Source: Rapana venosa
Taxonomy: Eukaryota; Mollusca; Gastropoda; Neogastropoda; Muricidae
NCBI GenBank assembly: GCA_028751875.1
Contig: CM054140.1
Location: 12,175,485 to 12,239,484, forward strand
Length of the DNA stretch: 64,000 nt
Direction of reading: 5' to 3'
In this document: one piece after another, positions 21,721 through 34,599 of the stretch
Layout of the letters: each line of letters starts with the position of its first letter
Numbering within the stretch: position 1 is the stretch's first letter
The notes under the pieces: generated by a model
Database searches by the model: none
Told to the model about the DNA's origin: nothing
What the model saw: the letters and a program-made list of their open reading frames with translations, nothing else
Program-made: the position numbers and the translations under genes

Positions 21721-24480
21721 TTATCTACTAGTTTGTGAAAATATTGAAATGCACTCTCATGGTCAGTTGAGCTGTATACATACTTGAACACATGTAAACC
21801 GAGTATTGTGTAAATGGGGTGGGGGGAAGCTTACTTGCCAATCACCTTGTAAGCATGATTTCAACATTTGTACATAAAGTTTAGATAAGCTTTAAATAGT
21901 CTTCAGGTGGTCTTCCATACTTTGTTCTAAACAGATCATCTGAAGGCTGAATGTACATTCTAACTTTGAAGCAAATAAGTTTTAAATATATATTATTAAA
22001 AAACACGCACCCCCCAATATGATGGTACAATTCCATTCATGTCTTGATTTTTTGTTTTATAGTACATTATTGGAAATTGGTGTTCTCTGATCTTCCTGTA
22101 TCTGACAAACCCAGAGGGGACTTGTAAACTTTCCTGATTGAGCCAGTTTGTCATCAGAAAAAGAATTAATTTCCAGGTGAAGCTACATTAGCTCCTAACA
22201 CTTTGCTGTGTAGTGACTCCATATATACACAAGTTTTAATGACAAAAAACTAATACTGGAGTTGAATATACAGAATAGTGAGGACAAGCTTGCCCCTGAA
22301 TCCTGGATACATTGCTAACTTCAGAAAGAGGCATACTGTCAACTTTTAAGTGCACAAAATATTTATCATATAGCAATAATAACGAAGTTAGATGGTGAAA
22401 TGTTTCTCTGGACTTGTGCAGATGTCGGAATATACATCGAGTATAGTGGTTAATGGTGGAAGAAAGTCACATACACAATCTTCCCATTGCTGAACCTTGC
22501 AATTTGTACACCAGCACACATATTGACATAATATTGTAGACTTTCACAGACCCCCCCCCCCTTAAACAATGTTAAAAATATTTTATATAAAACTGAGGGA
22601 TGCCATAGCCAAAAGGTGACCATTTGATTCAGTTCAACCCAAAGAGGCCAGGAACATTTGAGGCAAAAATCACCTAATTCATTTTTCTTGTCCTTAGACC
22701 TAGGTTTACAAATAGTGAGATTTTGGCATGTCTGTTTTTATATTCCTTGCCATTTAGGTAGCTGCATTCTGACTTTCATACCTGTTTGCATCTTTTAAAA
22801 AATTACCTGTTACTACCTGCACAAAATATCTTGCTTTTCCCCACAGGTAACTTGCAGTGACTAACCATCTACAAACCCTTTCCTCTGTATTACCCACTAC
22901 TGGGTTACACTTACACAAGTTACAGTAGCATACAAATGCAGTGCATGTGTACTGAGAAAAAGGTTCTCTCCCTTATTGTAGGCAGTGTTAAATTAACCAT
23001 TCTGCCACCTTACCTAAAATGTACGCAGCCCCCCCAAGCTTGGGACAAGAGTATGGACTGGTGGGTATAAAATTGTACTGCAACGGTTATGTAAAAGATT
23101 TGTAGTATATATATAACAAAGTGGCAGGTGAGATCAGGTTTTGTTTCGTTGTATGTGTCCATGGCGAGTTTCAAGTCGATGCAATACCCTGAATGCTGGG
23201 TCAAAGTGACTTGGTTTATGTACTGATGTAGGCCATTTTCTGGTTGATGGTGCAATACACAATTGTCAGTGTTTACACCTGCATGATTGCAGCTATGGAG
23301 TTTAAAAAATGCTCTTTGCCAAGTCATTTATGTGAAATCTAAATTTCTGAGTGGACAGATTGTTCAAGTTGCACGACCGACATTGGCAATTGCTCTAAAT
23401 TATCACTTTCCCAACAAGTTAAATATCATGTCCTGTCATAAAAAAAAGAAGCGCAAGTTCTTAAAAAATACTTTAAAAAAAGAAAGAAAAATAAGCTTGT
23501 TCTATTACACATGTCCACTTGTATTCTTTGCCATATTAGCTAAATGTTTGTGGGCTGTATTGTATGATCTGGGTAAATGTGAAAACGCTACCCCCCTCCC
23601 ATCACTATCAGACAAAGCTGTTGCAAGGTCTACAGAGACCATACAGGATAGATAGATATAGGTAATGATGCGACAGGTCAGTTTTAGAGCACTTATAAAA
23701 GTGCAGGTTAGTCTATTTGAAGTCATCCGGAGTTTGGTGGGTTTTCCTCCCTCAGTCTTGTTAAAACAGGTTTTGACTATTTCTCCCAAGTTTCAGTTTA
23801 GACAATAAACTGATGAGCACAAGCCATAACATTTTTGTAGACAAGTAGGCCACCTACTACAATATGAGTGATGCACTCGGCATGCAATGCTAACAGTAAA
23901 GAATGCATATAAGCGCTGGGCCAGTACACTACCCCCTTTGCACTAATGCAAGTAAATTTAGAAACCAGTGTTTGAACAAAGGCAGCTCATATTCTTCTAT
24001 CATATTGCTATGCAAGTTATAACTTAAATAATTAGGCTACATCAGTATATGTATAACCAACCACACCACAATGAAATCTGGATCACTTTAGAACAGGTCT
24101 AGGCAAAATTGTTTTGAAAATAGCTGGTTTTGGAGGCTTACATTTCAAAAGACAATAATAAATTCTCAAATACAGGCCTAAGTTTTCTTTCTTTTTTATT
24201 AAAGTTAGGTCACTTTTTCTTGTGTGAGAGGGAGGGGGGCTGTCCACAAAAAGGGAAAGCTGGCAGGCCTGCTATATAAACATTGCTTTGACAGGGTGGT
24301 AAGTTGCTGTAGGGTTTCTAGTGATAAAAAAAGGGACCCCTTGCACTCTGCATACATGGCTGTGAAAGACCCCCCTTTACTGATCCAGATTTTATTTAGG
24401 CACAAGCACAGACTGCATGCTATTTCAAACATTCACCAGGAAACAAGTTAAATGTCACACCTGCCACTTAGGTATACATT
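21721..24480. other. No gene seen; worn repeat pieces
   Basis: AT-rich DNA with SINE-D type 3' blocks at about 22430-22510 (+) and 22680-22780 (-) and a short C run at 22551-22561. Open frames here are short and of random character. Confidence 0.5.
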
Positions 24481-24775
24481 GCATACTGATATACATCCTT
24501 TGGATGAGACTAAACCAAGGCCCTGTGTGCGAACATCTTGCACACACGCTAAATCCTGTTCCGCTTTTCGAAAGAGGCCATTGTGTGCCGGTGGAACAGA
24601 TGACAAAATTTACAAAAGCACATACACACAGGGACTGGATGTAAACAAGCAGAGTGCTTATTCCATTATCCTTGATATACAAAAAAAGAAAAGAAAAAAG
24701 AAATCTGAGCACTTTGATTTGTTGCTTTACAAGATTCAGCGCTATATAAATTCCATACATTATAAATACTGTTAC
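24480..24775 (+). mobile_element. SINE-A 3' part with complete tail
   Basis: 'CATCCTTTGGATGAGACTAA', 'GCTAAATCCTGTTCCGC', 'GTGTGCCGGTGGAACAGATG', then 'GGGACTGGATGTAAAC', 'GTGCTTATTCCATTATCC' and, after an A-rich stretch, 'CACTTTGATTTGTTGC' and 'GCGCTATATAAATTCC'. The tRNA-like head is missing. Confidence 0.7.
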
Positions 24776-24799
24776 CATGGGTAACCCACTAACCACAGT

Positions 24800-25800
24800 A
24801 GTGGCAAATCAGAAAGTCTGTAGTCAAGATATTTACTCTATATTTCTTACAAATACATTAGGCAAAATAAATGTGACCAGTGTCTGTCTGAAAACTGCAT
24901 TAAATTATGGTATACAAAAATCATTGCTAATGAGTAATGTAGCCATGTGACATTATGACTTGTTCCTTGTATAATGTATCACAAACCAAACACCACACCA
25001 AAATGAATTTACCAAGCATGCTTTATTTTCTTTTACAACATTCATAATACTGGATGAAAATATTTATAGGTTGCAGTAAAATGAAAACTGGAACATTTTA
25101 GGCTCATACTGTATAGGCCTATATAAATTTACTCTTTCCAATTTCAGTTCAAAATTGAACATTAAGCCTTACACTGACTATATATGGACCTAATTATTAA
25201 AATTTTTATGCTACACATGTTCAATGAACTGAAGGCACCATTTCTAGAAGTATGGAAGTTTGATCAAAATTAATAGGCCTATACTGGAAATTCAAGCTAC
25301 TGCTTGTCTTAAGTAATTATATAACATTATAAGGTTAATATACATTCCTTTTTTTTTACCCAACAGATTTTAAAAATTAAATCAAGGTAACCATAGAAAC
25401 TAAATATTCAAGAATCTAGCTATGGTGCTATTTTCCCTCCCATAAATTTTCAAACACTACTGAACACTTGGTGACCCTAGCACAATACCTAGTCTTACAG
25501 TTACAGCAAATTTCTATGTCAAACAATTGAAACATATAAAGTAAGTTTGATAAAAAATCCCACTTTCACTACCGAATGCACCAAAACACCACGAAATCCA
25601 CACACAATTCGTCACTGCAAAATGAAGGCTCACTGCACCAAACACCACACGCTTCATGTAAATTCTCCGATCGTTATATCTACACATATTTCGAAGCAAT
25701 TCGACTGTAGTCAAATGAATGAAATAGTGAATGACAAGTTCACACCATATTCAGAAGAAAATAAACAAACTTTCAAAATGCTAGCAGTCTGCACATGCGG
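24800..25800. other. No recognised feature
   Basis: AT-rich sequence with no coding-like frame, repeat family member or RNA gene that I could identify. Confidence 0.5.
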
Positions 25801-25833
25801 TTCAAACAGGTTACACCAAACCGTTAATCAGTT

Positions 25834-26245
25834 TCATATTCCTGTGACTGGGACGGATTTCTTCCCGCCTTTTGGCCAGCACGCGATGCAGCCGCAGACT
25901 TTTTGGGCAGCCGAACGGCCTTGGATGTTTGGAAGACCCTCCTGAGCAATCGTAACCCCAGAGAGAAGCTTGTTCAGCTCCTCGTCGTTCGATAGCCAGC
26001 TGAGGTGCGGGAAATGTTCTCGTTTTCTTGTTGTCCCGGGCAGCAATTTCCCGCCAACTCCAAGACCTCGCCAGCCAGGTACTCGAAGCAAGACAAATCC
26101 ACAGGGACCACGCACAACACGTTTCAGCATAGTCCTTTGCGAAGCTAGACGGTGATTTCTGACCCACTGGAAATTGAAGCCCAGCACGGGATGAGCGACT
26201 TTTTGCCTTAGCCTTTGCTTTTCCGCCTTTACCACGTCCAGACAT
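25834..26245 (-). pseudogene. Histone H2A, frameshifted
   Basis: Core nucleosomal histone H2A. From ATG at 26243-26245 the frame reads MSGRGKGGKAKAKAKSRSSR then AGLQFPVG, exactly the H2A start. Homology then switches frame repeatedly: ARDNKKTR in one frame, NDEELNKLLSGVTIAQ and LPNIQ in another. Several single-base indels and some substitutions are needed to explain this. The intact 5' flank with CCAAT and TATA boxes shows it is not a processed copy. I did not find the conserved histone 3' stem-loop. Either a recently inactivated histone-cluster copy or an assembly with uncorrected indels; the adjoining single-copy exons show no such errors, which favours a real pseudogene. Confidence 0.8.
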
Positions 26246-26400
26246 GATGATAGCTTGATCTCTTCGGGATTCTGCCTCTGAAGTGCGGGAAATCGTGAAA
26301 ATTTGAGGTAGAAACCTATCTTTATACTGACCGGAAGTCAATGAATTGGCCAATCAAAATGTAGTAAAAGCATCTTTTTCAACCAATGAGAATTCCGTAT
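26246..26400 (-). promoter_or_regulatory. Histone-type promoter upstream of the H2A copy
   Basis: Reading toward the H2A start: CCAAT-type motifs (ATTGGTTG near 26383, ATTGGCCAATTC near 26350), then TATAAAGATAGG near 26325, about 75 bases before the ATG. This arrangement is typical of replication-dependent histone genes. Confidence 0.6.
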
Positions 26401-26639
26401 ATTGTGAACTAGCCTAGCCACTGAAGAGTTGTACAATGGAAAAGCAGTTTCTTACGCCTCCTAGCCTACCCCCTCTCCCTTCCCCTATGCCAGGCGTTCT
26501 TTCGTAGGGCCTGGTGACTTTCAAATTTGTTCCCGCAAGGACGAAATCTGAATCCTCTTCTCTTGGCTATCTGCTGTTTAATTGGTTTAAGATTCGTTAG
26601 AGGCGCTAGCTTCTTGTAACAAACACTAAACTGTATAAG

Positions 26640-27015
26640 CTGCTCTTTCTCTCTCTCGTTGGGGGGGGGGGAGGGGGGGGGGGGGGGGTTGGACGGTCGT
26701 GTTTTTTGTGTTTTTTTTCTCTCATTTGTTGGTTTTTTTTGTGGGTGTGGTGGGGGGGATGGGGTGGGGGGGGGGGTGGGGGAGTGGGGGGGGGGGGGGG
26801 AGGTGTTCTGGGGTTTATTTGTTTCTTGTTTGTCTGGGGTTGTTTATTGTTGTTTTTTCTTTTTCTCTCTTTTTCTTTTTAAAAAAAAGTTTTTTCCTTT
26901 TGCTTCTACTGTTTGAAAGCCTGAGTACTGAGTTCATTATTAATATGTGACCTTATGGGCGGGGACTGGATGTTAAAAGCACATGAGTACTTATTCATTA
27001 TCCTGGAAAAAAAAG
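26640..27015 (+). mobile_element. LINE 3' UTR fragment with long G runs
   Basis: Dense G runs (26660-26805), T-rich spacer, then 'GGGCGGGGACTGGATGTTAA', 'GCACATGAGTACTTATTC' and 'ATTATCCTGG', the same 3' end as at 27690-28140 and 34060-34540. Frames rich in Gly/Phe here are composition artefacts. Confidence 0.65.
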
Positions 27016-27059
27016 TCTCTATTACTTACAATGTGTAGATGTTCTTTTTATGACTTTAT

Positions 27060-27294
27060 TGGGGTTTCCCCCCCTCTTTATTGTGTGAGTGTATGGGTAT
27101 TGCACTTATTTTTTTTATTATCATGACATTCAATTTGTATGAGTATAATTAAAAAGTGTTGGTGTTGATCCTGTGCTCTGTGAGTATTATATATTTAGTA
27201 TTATCCCTGAGACACACACACACACACACACACACATACCACACACACACTCACACACACACACACACACGCTCACACACACACACACACACAC

Positions 27295-27327
<33 letters not shown>

Positions 27328-27545
27328 TTCTCTCCCTCAATGACTGTATAGGTTTAGATTTCTTCTTTTGTTTTGTTTCTTGTTTTTATTGTGTGAATAT
27401 ATGGGTATTGAGTTTATTTCATTATCATGACATACAATTTGAAATGAGTATAATAAAAAAAAATGAGTGTTGATGGTGATCATGTACTGTTTTGGGAATT
27501 ATATATTGGATATTATCTTTGAAATACACACACACACTCTCTGTC
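27060..27545. repeat. Diverged direct duplication with (CA)n
   Basis: About 27085-27225 and 27385-27530 match ('TGTGTGAGTGTATGGGTATTG', 'ATTATCATGACAT', 'ATGAGTATAAT', 'ATTATATAT', 'GATATTATC'). (CA)n tracts follow both copies, the first reaching 27325. Confidence 0.65.
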
Positions 27546-27689
27546 TCTGTCTCTCTCACATTTTATCGTTTTGCTTATAGTTATGGTGTATCCTGATGAA
27601 GGATTCATATTTTATATTTTCAGTACTTATTGGACTTGTCCTCTGTACTTAAGTCTTAATGAGTGCCTTATTTCAATATCTTATTGTTA

Positions 27690-28140
27690 TGTGTAACAAG
27701 TATATGTACCATTTGACAATGTGTAGATGTTTATCTTTATGACTTATTAAGTTTGGTTGTTATTCTTCTTGGTTTTGTTGTTGTTGTTTCTGTTTCTCTT
27801 TTTTTTTCTTCTTTTGTTGGTTTGGTTTTTTCTTCTCTTTTGTTTGTTTGTTTTGGTTATGTTTTTTTTTCTCTGGGGGTGGTGGGGGTGGGTGGGGGGT
27901 AGTGGGGGTGTTTTTAGGGTTTTCTTTTTATTAGTTTGCTTGGGGGGGGGGGGTGGTTTTGGGGGGGGGGGGGGGGGGGGCTGTTTTTGAAAAGGGCTAT
28001 TTCCCCATGTTTCTACTGTGAGACTGTATAAGTGTTGGTTTATTATTAAGATGTATCCCTATGGGCGGGGACTGGATGTAAAAAACCACATGAGTGCTTA
28101 TTCATTATCCTCGAAATAAAAGAAAAAAGAAAAGAAAAGA
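27690..28140 (+). mobile_element. LINE 3' UTR, second copy
   Basis: Starts 'TTATGTGTAACAAGTATATG', passes a T/G-rich stretch and G runs (27940-27980), then 'GAGACTGTATAAGTGTTGG', 'GGGCGGGGACTGGATGTAAA' and 'GCTTATTCATTATCCTCG'. Nearly the same order as 34060-34510. Confidence 0.75.
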
Positions 28141-28149
28141 ATCTCTCTC

Positions 28150-28615
28150 TCTTATTATGTCTAAGTTTAAACTTGGTGTATCAGACATAAATGTTCATAT
28201 ATTTAGATATATAGAACATGATAATGATGACCTCAGGTTGCTATGCCCATTATGTAAGCAAACAGTGGAAGATGAAGTTCATTTTGTGCTGTGCTGTCCA
28301 GTATTAGAAGATGTAAGACATAATTACATCGTAAAGTATAATAACAAGAGCCAAATTTAATTTAAGATTCCTGTCTACTCATGGCACTAGTACCCTAATT
28401 GTGCACAGCCTAGCTTATAATTGTGTAAAGCCTTTAGAATACGAGAAACTTGGTTTTCTTAAGTATTTTTTGGAACTGATATTAATGTGGTAGTTGTGGG
28501 TATACAATAACATTTTGGTTTTTTTGTGTATATAATTATTTTTCTCACTATATGGGCCAATGGCCTTTAATAGTGAATATAACCATAGAGTTTCGAGTTG
28601 AGTTCTCTCTCTCTC
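28150..28615 (+). mobile_element. C-terminal fragment of a non-LTR retrotransposon ORF
   Basis: Encodes RLLCPLCKQTVEDEVHFVLC with a Cys-X2-Cys-His-Cys style zinc knuckle, as found at the end of many LINE proteins. The frame stops at about 28358. The 3' UTR ends in 'GGGCCAATGGCCTTTAATAG' and a (CT)n tract. No reverse transcriptase remains. Confidence 0.65.
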
Positions 28616-28619
28616 TCTC

Positions 28620-30165
28620 TCGACCCAACTAACACGCCCACTGACGTACAAAGGACGCAACCCTTACCCTGCTTCAAAAAGGGTAATCATGTCCCCTGGA
28701 TACCCTTTTCTCACAGATTTCGAGACGGCCAACCTACCCCTTCAACCCCTGAATGAACGGTGTCTGGGGCCAACAGACATACTCTCACCACTCTACGATA
28801 TGTGACGACCCCAAAAAACCTCCTCCCCACTCGCCAGCTCCGCCACCCTAACCCAGCAGTGTCCCGCCACCCCGAGACATTCACACCTGCTACCAACTTT
28901 CCGTCTAGAGGGGATTACCTAAGAAACTCTGGTGTAACAAATCTTCTCACCTACAATGTTCCACATTAAGTGTGTGTTTGTGTGTGTGTGTGTGTGTGAG
29001 CGCGCGCGCTGTGTGCGGGTGGGTGGGTGGGTGTGTGTGGGTGTGGGTGGGTAATGCCAGGTAAACACCATGTGTGCACTATGGTGCACTACGTTGTGTA
29101 TGTGTGTGTGTTGTGTAGTTAGGAACAAGGATTTTGTATGTGCCGTTCATCCAGCATGCATGTGTATGAACACGTTCCCTTAACCATCATTAGTTAGAAG
29201 ATGCATAACATTCTCACCAAGGACTTACTCCTTTGTTCTCTACCCATGCCTTGAAATTTCAATTTGGTGACAGTTTTTAAATTTTATATCATATATCAGA
29301 GTCTGTGCTCGAGACACGCTCACCCAGTGCTGCAGTGATGAAGCAGCTGTTTAATTTTAAATCATAAATCTGTATTCTGTGCTCGAGACAACGCCCACCC
29401 AGTGATGCAGTTGAAGCAAACATTGACAGGAAAATCAGTGTCCAATCTCCTGAACCAGGACCAAGCTTCAGGAACAGTGCTGATTGTGCTCATCACTTTC
29501 CTTTTTCTCCTTTCTTTATTTTTTTTAATATTTTTTATTTTTAATTGTTTCTTACTTTTTTTTATTATTACTTTAAATTCTCTTTAAAAATCATATTTTC
29601 ACAGGAACTGTGCTGAATTGTAGTTGTGCTTATTATTCATATTCTGGCATCTATTATTACAGGTGCTTTAACTGTATTGGTCCATCGCCTCGCTGTTGAG
29701 GGTGATTTGGTTGCTTTGTTTGTTGTAGTTGTTGCTTGGGTTTTTTTGTTTGCTTTTTTGTGTTTTTTTTGTGTGTTTTTTTTTTTTTGGTTTTGTTTGT
29801 TTTTCCGTTTGAAAATATCTCCCACCCTTTCTCTCGGAAAACCACCACGTAACCACCTTAGATTTTTATTTTATTTATTTTTTTTTAAAATTAGTTATTT
29901 ATTTTTTTATTTTTTTATGTTTTTCTCGTGCCAGAACTACTGTCAGAAACTGATTGAGTTATATAACTTTGTGTGCTACATAGAGTGGTAAGTGATGTTT
30001 ACTCCTCTCTTCACCCTTTGCCTCCACTATACCCCTATCAAGTATTCACATCCCCCACCGATTATTATTATTATTCCATTGTCTCCCTTTTCTTCCTTAT
30101 CTTACCATTCTTGTACACTTTAATACGTTCCTCACAAACTAACATTAATAGATGTATTCAAGACA
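28620..30165. other. No gene seen; simple repeats and a short duplication
   Basis: Holds a (GT)n/(GGGT)n tract (28970-29050), a diverged ~70-bp direct duplication at 29280-29420 sharing 'TGTGCTCGAGACA' and 'CACCCAGTG', and T-rich DNA. Lys- and Phe-rich frames here reflect base composition. Confidence 0.55.
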
Positions 30166-30169
30166 CAAT

Positions 30170-33100
30170 ACATGGCCCTCCAAGGATGGCTTACGAATTG
30201 TCACCTAAATAAAAACCATGCAGTCAATAAAATCGTAGATAAAACAAACTCCATCACAAACCAAGGCAAACCATTTCATATACTATTGTCTTTCCGATCA
30301 AGACTTACAGAAACACATAACCCAACACTGACATTTCCATTCCCAGGATATAAAATCATCGAAAAGATCCGCAAAGCCCAAAGACACCCAGGTCCCTTAA
30401 TCTATATATGTTTTGAGTCTGTAACGTTTCAAACGTCTTTCCATCTGAACGTTATAAGTAGAATCCACTGGATCGAAGTAGCTAAAAAAGGTGCAAGCGC
30501 CTATTATAAATGGGGTATCTGCTACAGAAATCCCCACCGAAAAAAAAAAATTGGATATACAACTGACTCCATATGACCGTAAGTCCTATTAGAATCTAGG
30601 GAAATATCTTACTAGGTGATTTTAATATTGACCTAGCAAAAGTAAACAACCAATGGACCCAAGTTTAATAACTCATTCAATCTTCAACCAATTAGTAACT
30701 TCACCCACAAGGAGTTCACATCAAATTCTAACACAATCAATTGTAACACATCATGTACAGACCCAAAAAACATCAATAATAGAAACTTGTGTCCCTGTAC
30801 ACAAACTGTAGCGACCACTACCCAGTCTGTACCGACATAGGTCAAAAAAAGGGAACAAAAATTCTAAACCTGGCCATAAAACTATAACCTATCGCTCCTT
30901 TGCAAAATTTAATGAGCAGCTTTCAATACTAGAGTTAAGCATTCCATGGCTCTCGGAAACAATCATATTACTGATCCAGACCTGGCCAATGATTCTGGAT
31001 AAAAGTTTTTTAACTGATATTTCTAACCAAACATGCCCCATTAAAAAAAACCCATAAGGATCAAACATGTCCGCACACCACCTTGGTTTAACAAAGGAAC
31101 TGAAAAGCTGCTATCTTAAGATTTCTTAAAGAACAAAAATATATAGGAGGCAAAAAAATTAAGAATGACCATAAATTCACAAAAAACGGCAAGAGAAAAG
31201 AAATATCCAAGATCTACTTCATCCCAAACAAAATTCAAAGACTGTATGGAAGGCAATCAATCAAATAAACAAATACTCAATTGTCTTCCAAATCTACCGA
31301 AATTAAAGATAATTCTGCTGATAAACAACAATCACTTCATTAATATTCTTGTAACCATAAAATTAACAATGATAAATCAAGATCCAATGATCTCAATGAA
31401 CTAAAACATTTCTGCCAAGAAAAGGCGTATTCCATTCAAAACCCACATACCATTCCATATCTTTTTCTGAGGACTACGATTACTGACGCACCTCATACAA
31501 TCAAGTACGCGTGGTCTTGAAGGAATAGATGGGCAGAATACTGAAACTCTCCAGCTACCAGTTATTACAGACACTCTGACACATAGTCTAATAACCTTTG
31601 TCTTCATAAGACTATTTCCCCAACGCCTTCCAACGCTAAAGGTGATTCCGATCCACAAGTCTGGAGACACTTCTGATCCCTCAAAATTATGCCAATTTCT
31701 ATTTTATCTTTACCTTTCAAAACCCTTGGAAAAACATATGAAAAACACAAAGTCCATCATATAGAATAACAACTTACTTCACCCAAATCAGTCTGGATTT
31801 AGAAAAAATCACTCGTGCCATACGGCATTAACTAGTCTTGTAGACAATGGGCTGTCCTAACAGTTAATGACAATAAATTTTGTGGAGTTTATTTGTAGAT
31901 TTCAAAAAAGCATTTGATATACAATTGACCGAAGACCTTTCTCATAAAAAAGCTAGACTTATATAAATCTCTCTACAAAATACTCCTTGAACTTCTTGCT
32001 TCTTATCTTACAAACGAGGCAACAATGTGTTTCAATAGCTACTCCACATCCACACTAAAAACCCATTCATTATGGAGTACCCACAGGGATCCACCTTAGG
32101 ACCAATTCTCTTTTCATTATACATAAATGACCTTCCTCCTCCATATCAAATCTAAATGCAAACTTATTGCTGACGACACAACCATACATACAAGCCATAC
32201 TGACATTACTCTCTTGCAAAGACATGGCAAAATAGCACTGCTGATCTTGTCAAATGGACGAACAAAATCACATGTCTATTAACACCCCAAAAAACAAAAT
32301 ACATGCTTATCACACCAACAAAGCGACAAAATCAATCTAATAAATTTCTCCAATCCATATTGAAAAGTAAACAATAGATGACAAGCCTCTCACCACAAAG
32401 TTCTAGGAGTAACAATTGAGAAAAATCTCCAGGCTGGTACCATCACATATCCCATCTGTGCAAATACATGTCCAAAGAGTATACCAACTGACTAAAATCA
32501 AAACTTTTCTTGACTTTCATTCAAGAAACTATTCTTTCAAGCTTATATACAATCCTCAATAGATATGCTTCCAACCCGTGGGATTCTCTAGTAGCAAAAC
32601 ACTATGAAACCATTATTAAGTCTGTATAAAACGTGCTCTTAAACGGGTTCATCTTCTGAAGAAGACTACCTTACTAGAAGTGGATTATATACCTCATTAA
32701 ATATTCTCCCCTACACCAAAAGCCTAAGATTTAACAAAGGCACCATGATGTTTAAGATAATGACAGGAACTTTTTCCCTCATCCTTGAAGACAAGTTCCC
32801 AATGAATCATTCCAGAAAATACCAAAAGGCATGTTCCCAATCCCAAGAATAGATTTGTTTCCAAATCTTAGTCTTACTTTACTCAGGCCACTGTGCTGTT
32901 GAACTCCCTTCCTGACTCATTTAGACTACTTCCAATCAATTAACAATCTTTCAAAAGTCATTTTTTCATCCACCTTAAGCATCAAAAATAAAAAATCCAC
33001 AATTGATCTGTTGTAAAACAAAGTAAATATATCCACCCTTGCATTATAACCAAATTTAATCCTCTCTCTCACACTCTCTCTCTCTCTCTCTCCTCTCCAC

Positions 33101-34533
33101 TCAGTACTGACATTATGAGCGTGCATTGAATTATAATGAGTGGTTGTGTGTGAGTGCCCTTGCTTGTTTTGATTTTGTAACAATGCACTTGTCATGCGTT
33201 TTCCCCCTTAAAATGAAAGTTGTGTTGTATTTTGTTGTTAATGCAGAATGGAATGGATTGTTTAATTTGCAATGTTCTGTATGGACAATTTCATACTTCA
33301 GTGACTTTTGTATCATCCAAATAATTGTAATAGGATTGCGCAAGCATGAATAAGTGTGTGGTGTAATATGTTGTTTGTATGTGGGTAGTGTGTGACCAGT
33401 GAGTAGTAATGAGCGCCCATTCACAGTGAGTGTCAGATGAAGAGCGGAAAGAAAGCATTCCCCCCCCTTGTGTGTTATTGTTGAAATAGCTGATGTTAGA
33501 CTGGTCATTTTTCTTGATGCTTTGTGCTTGCTGTCATCGTACATCAAATAGAAGTTTATTTCGTTTTGTCTGTACAAATGTCCGGTGAAGATATTTTGAT
33601 AATGTATGACAATGTGTCTATTATCTTGTATGTGAGGAAATGTCTTGCGAATGGAAATGTTATCCAGGATGTGTTTTGTGGTGTGTGTGTGTGTGTGTAT
33701 AATGTGTGTGTGAGTGGGAATGTTGAGAGAGAGTGAGTGTGGAGGTGGTGTGCAAGCGTGGCTATACGGTGCGTAAGTGTGTGTGTAAGTGGTGTATGTG
33801 TGTGTGTGAGTGGATTGTGCACGCCGCGCGCGCGCACGCTTGCCTTTAGACTGGACTTTTGGGGGTTGTTGTTTGTAATTAAGGGGAGGGGGTGTTGGGA
33901 AGGGGAGTGTTTTGTGGGTCCTTTTTATTTCCTTGTTAAATTGGTTTAGTTATTCATTAGATTTTCGATTTCTTGATTTTTCACTAATTGAATGGGAGTT
34001 TGAGTGAAATATTTCATTGTTATTTGAAATGATCTTGTTTGTTAATTAATTGATTTATAATTATGTGTAACAAGTATGTGTACCATTTGACAATGTGTAG
34101 ATGTTATCTTTATGACTTATTAAGTTTGGTTGTGTTATTTTTCTTGGCTCTGTTGTTGTTCTTGTTCTTGTTGTTGTTGTCTGTCTGGTTTTTCTCTTTT
34201 TTATCATCTTTGTTGGTTTTGGGTTTTTCCTTCTTTTTGTTTGTTTGTTTTGTTTGTTTTGGTTAAGGTTTTTTGGGGGGTGGGGGGGGGGGGTATTTTT
34301 ATGGTTTTCTTTTATTTGCTTGCTTTGGGGGGGGGGGGGGGATTGTTGGGGGGGGGGGGGGGGAGCTGTTTGAAAAGGGTTATTTCCCCTTGTTTTTATT
34401 GTGAGACTGTATAAGTATTGGGTTATTATTATTAAGATGTATCCCTAACGGGCGGGGACTGGATGTAAAAAAGCACATGTGTGCTTATTCATTATCCTCG
34501 AAATAAAAGAATTTGTCATTGTCATTGTCATTG

Positions 34534-34540
<7 letters not shown>
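30170..34540 (+). mobile_element. Decayed ~4.4 kb non-LTR retrotransposon with G-rich 3' UTR
   Basis: Reverse-transcriptase motifs appear in order through many frameshifts: LHPNQSGFRKNHSCHTALTS (31780-31840), VDFKKAFD (31895-31920), PQGSTLGPILFSLYINDLP (32080-32140), LIADDTT (32160-32185) and KTKYMLITP (32295-32325). The protein ends near 32940. The 3' UTR continues through 33000-34500 with G runs at 34275-34365. It finishes with 'GGGACTGGATGTAAAAAAGC', a hairpin (34471-34486), 'ATTATCCTCGAAATAAAAG' and an (ATTGTC)n tail. The sequence points to the Jockey/L2 side of the LINE tree; I cannot place it further by eye. No intact ORF. Confidence 0.8.
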
Positions 34541-34567
<27 letters not shown>

Positions 34568-34590
34568 CACACACACACACACACGCAGAG
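34535..34590. repeat. (CT)n/(CA)n microsatellite
   Basis: CT units followed directly by CA units at the LINE's (ATTGTC)n end. Confidence 0.9.
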
Positions 34591-34599
34591 GAGGTTAGC

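Noticed and set aside
23010..23327. 105-codon minus-strand frame
   Set aside because: No recognisable motif, no splice-site support and average composition for chance frames in this AT-rich DNA.
27757..27990. Hydrophobic Phe/Leu/Gly-rich protein resembling a membrane protein
   Set aside because: The frame comes from T- and G-homopolymer sequence of a LINE 3' UTR, repeated at 26659 and 34063 with different frames open.
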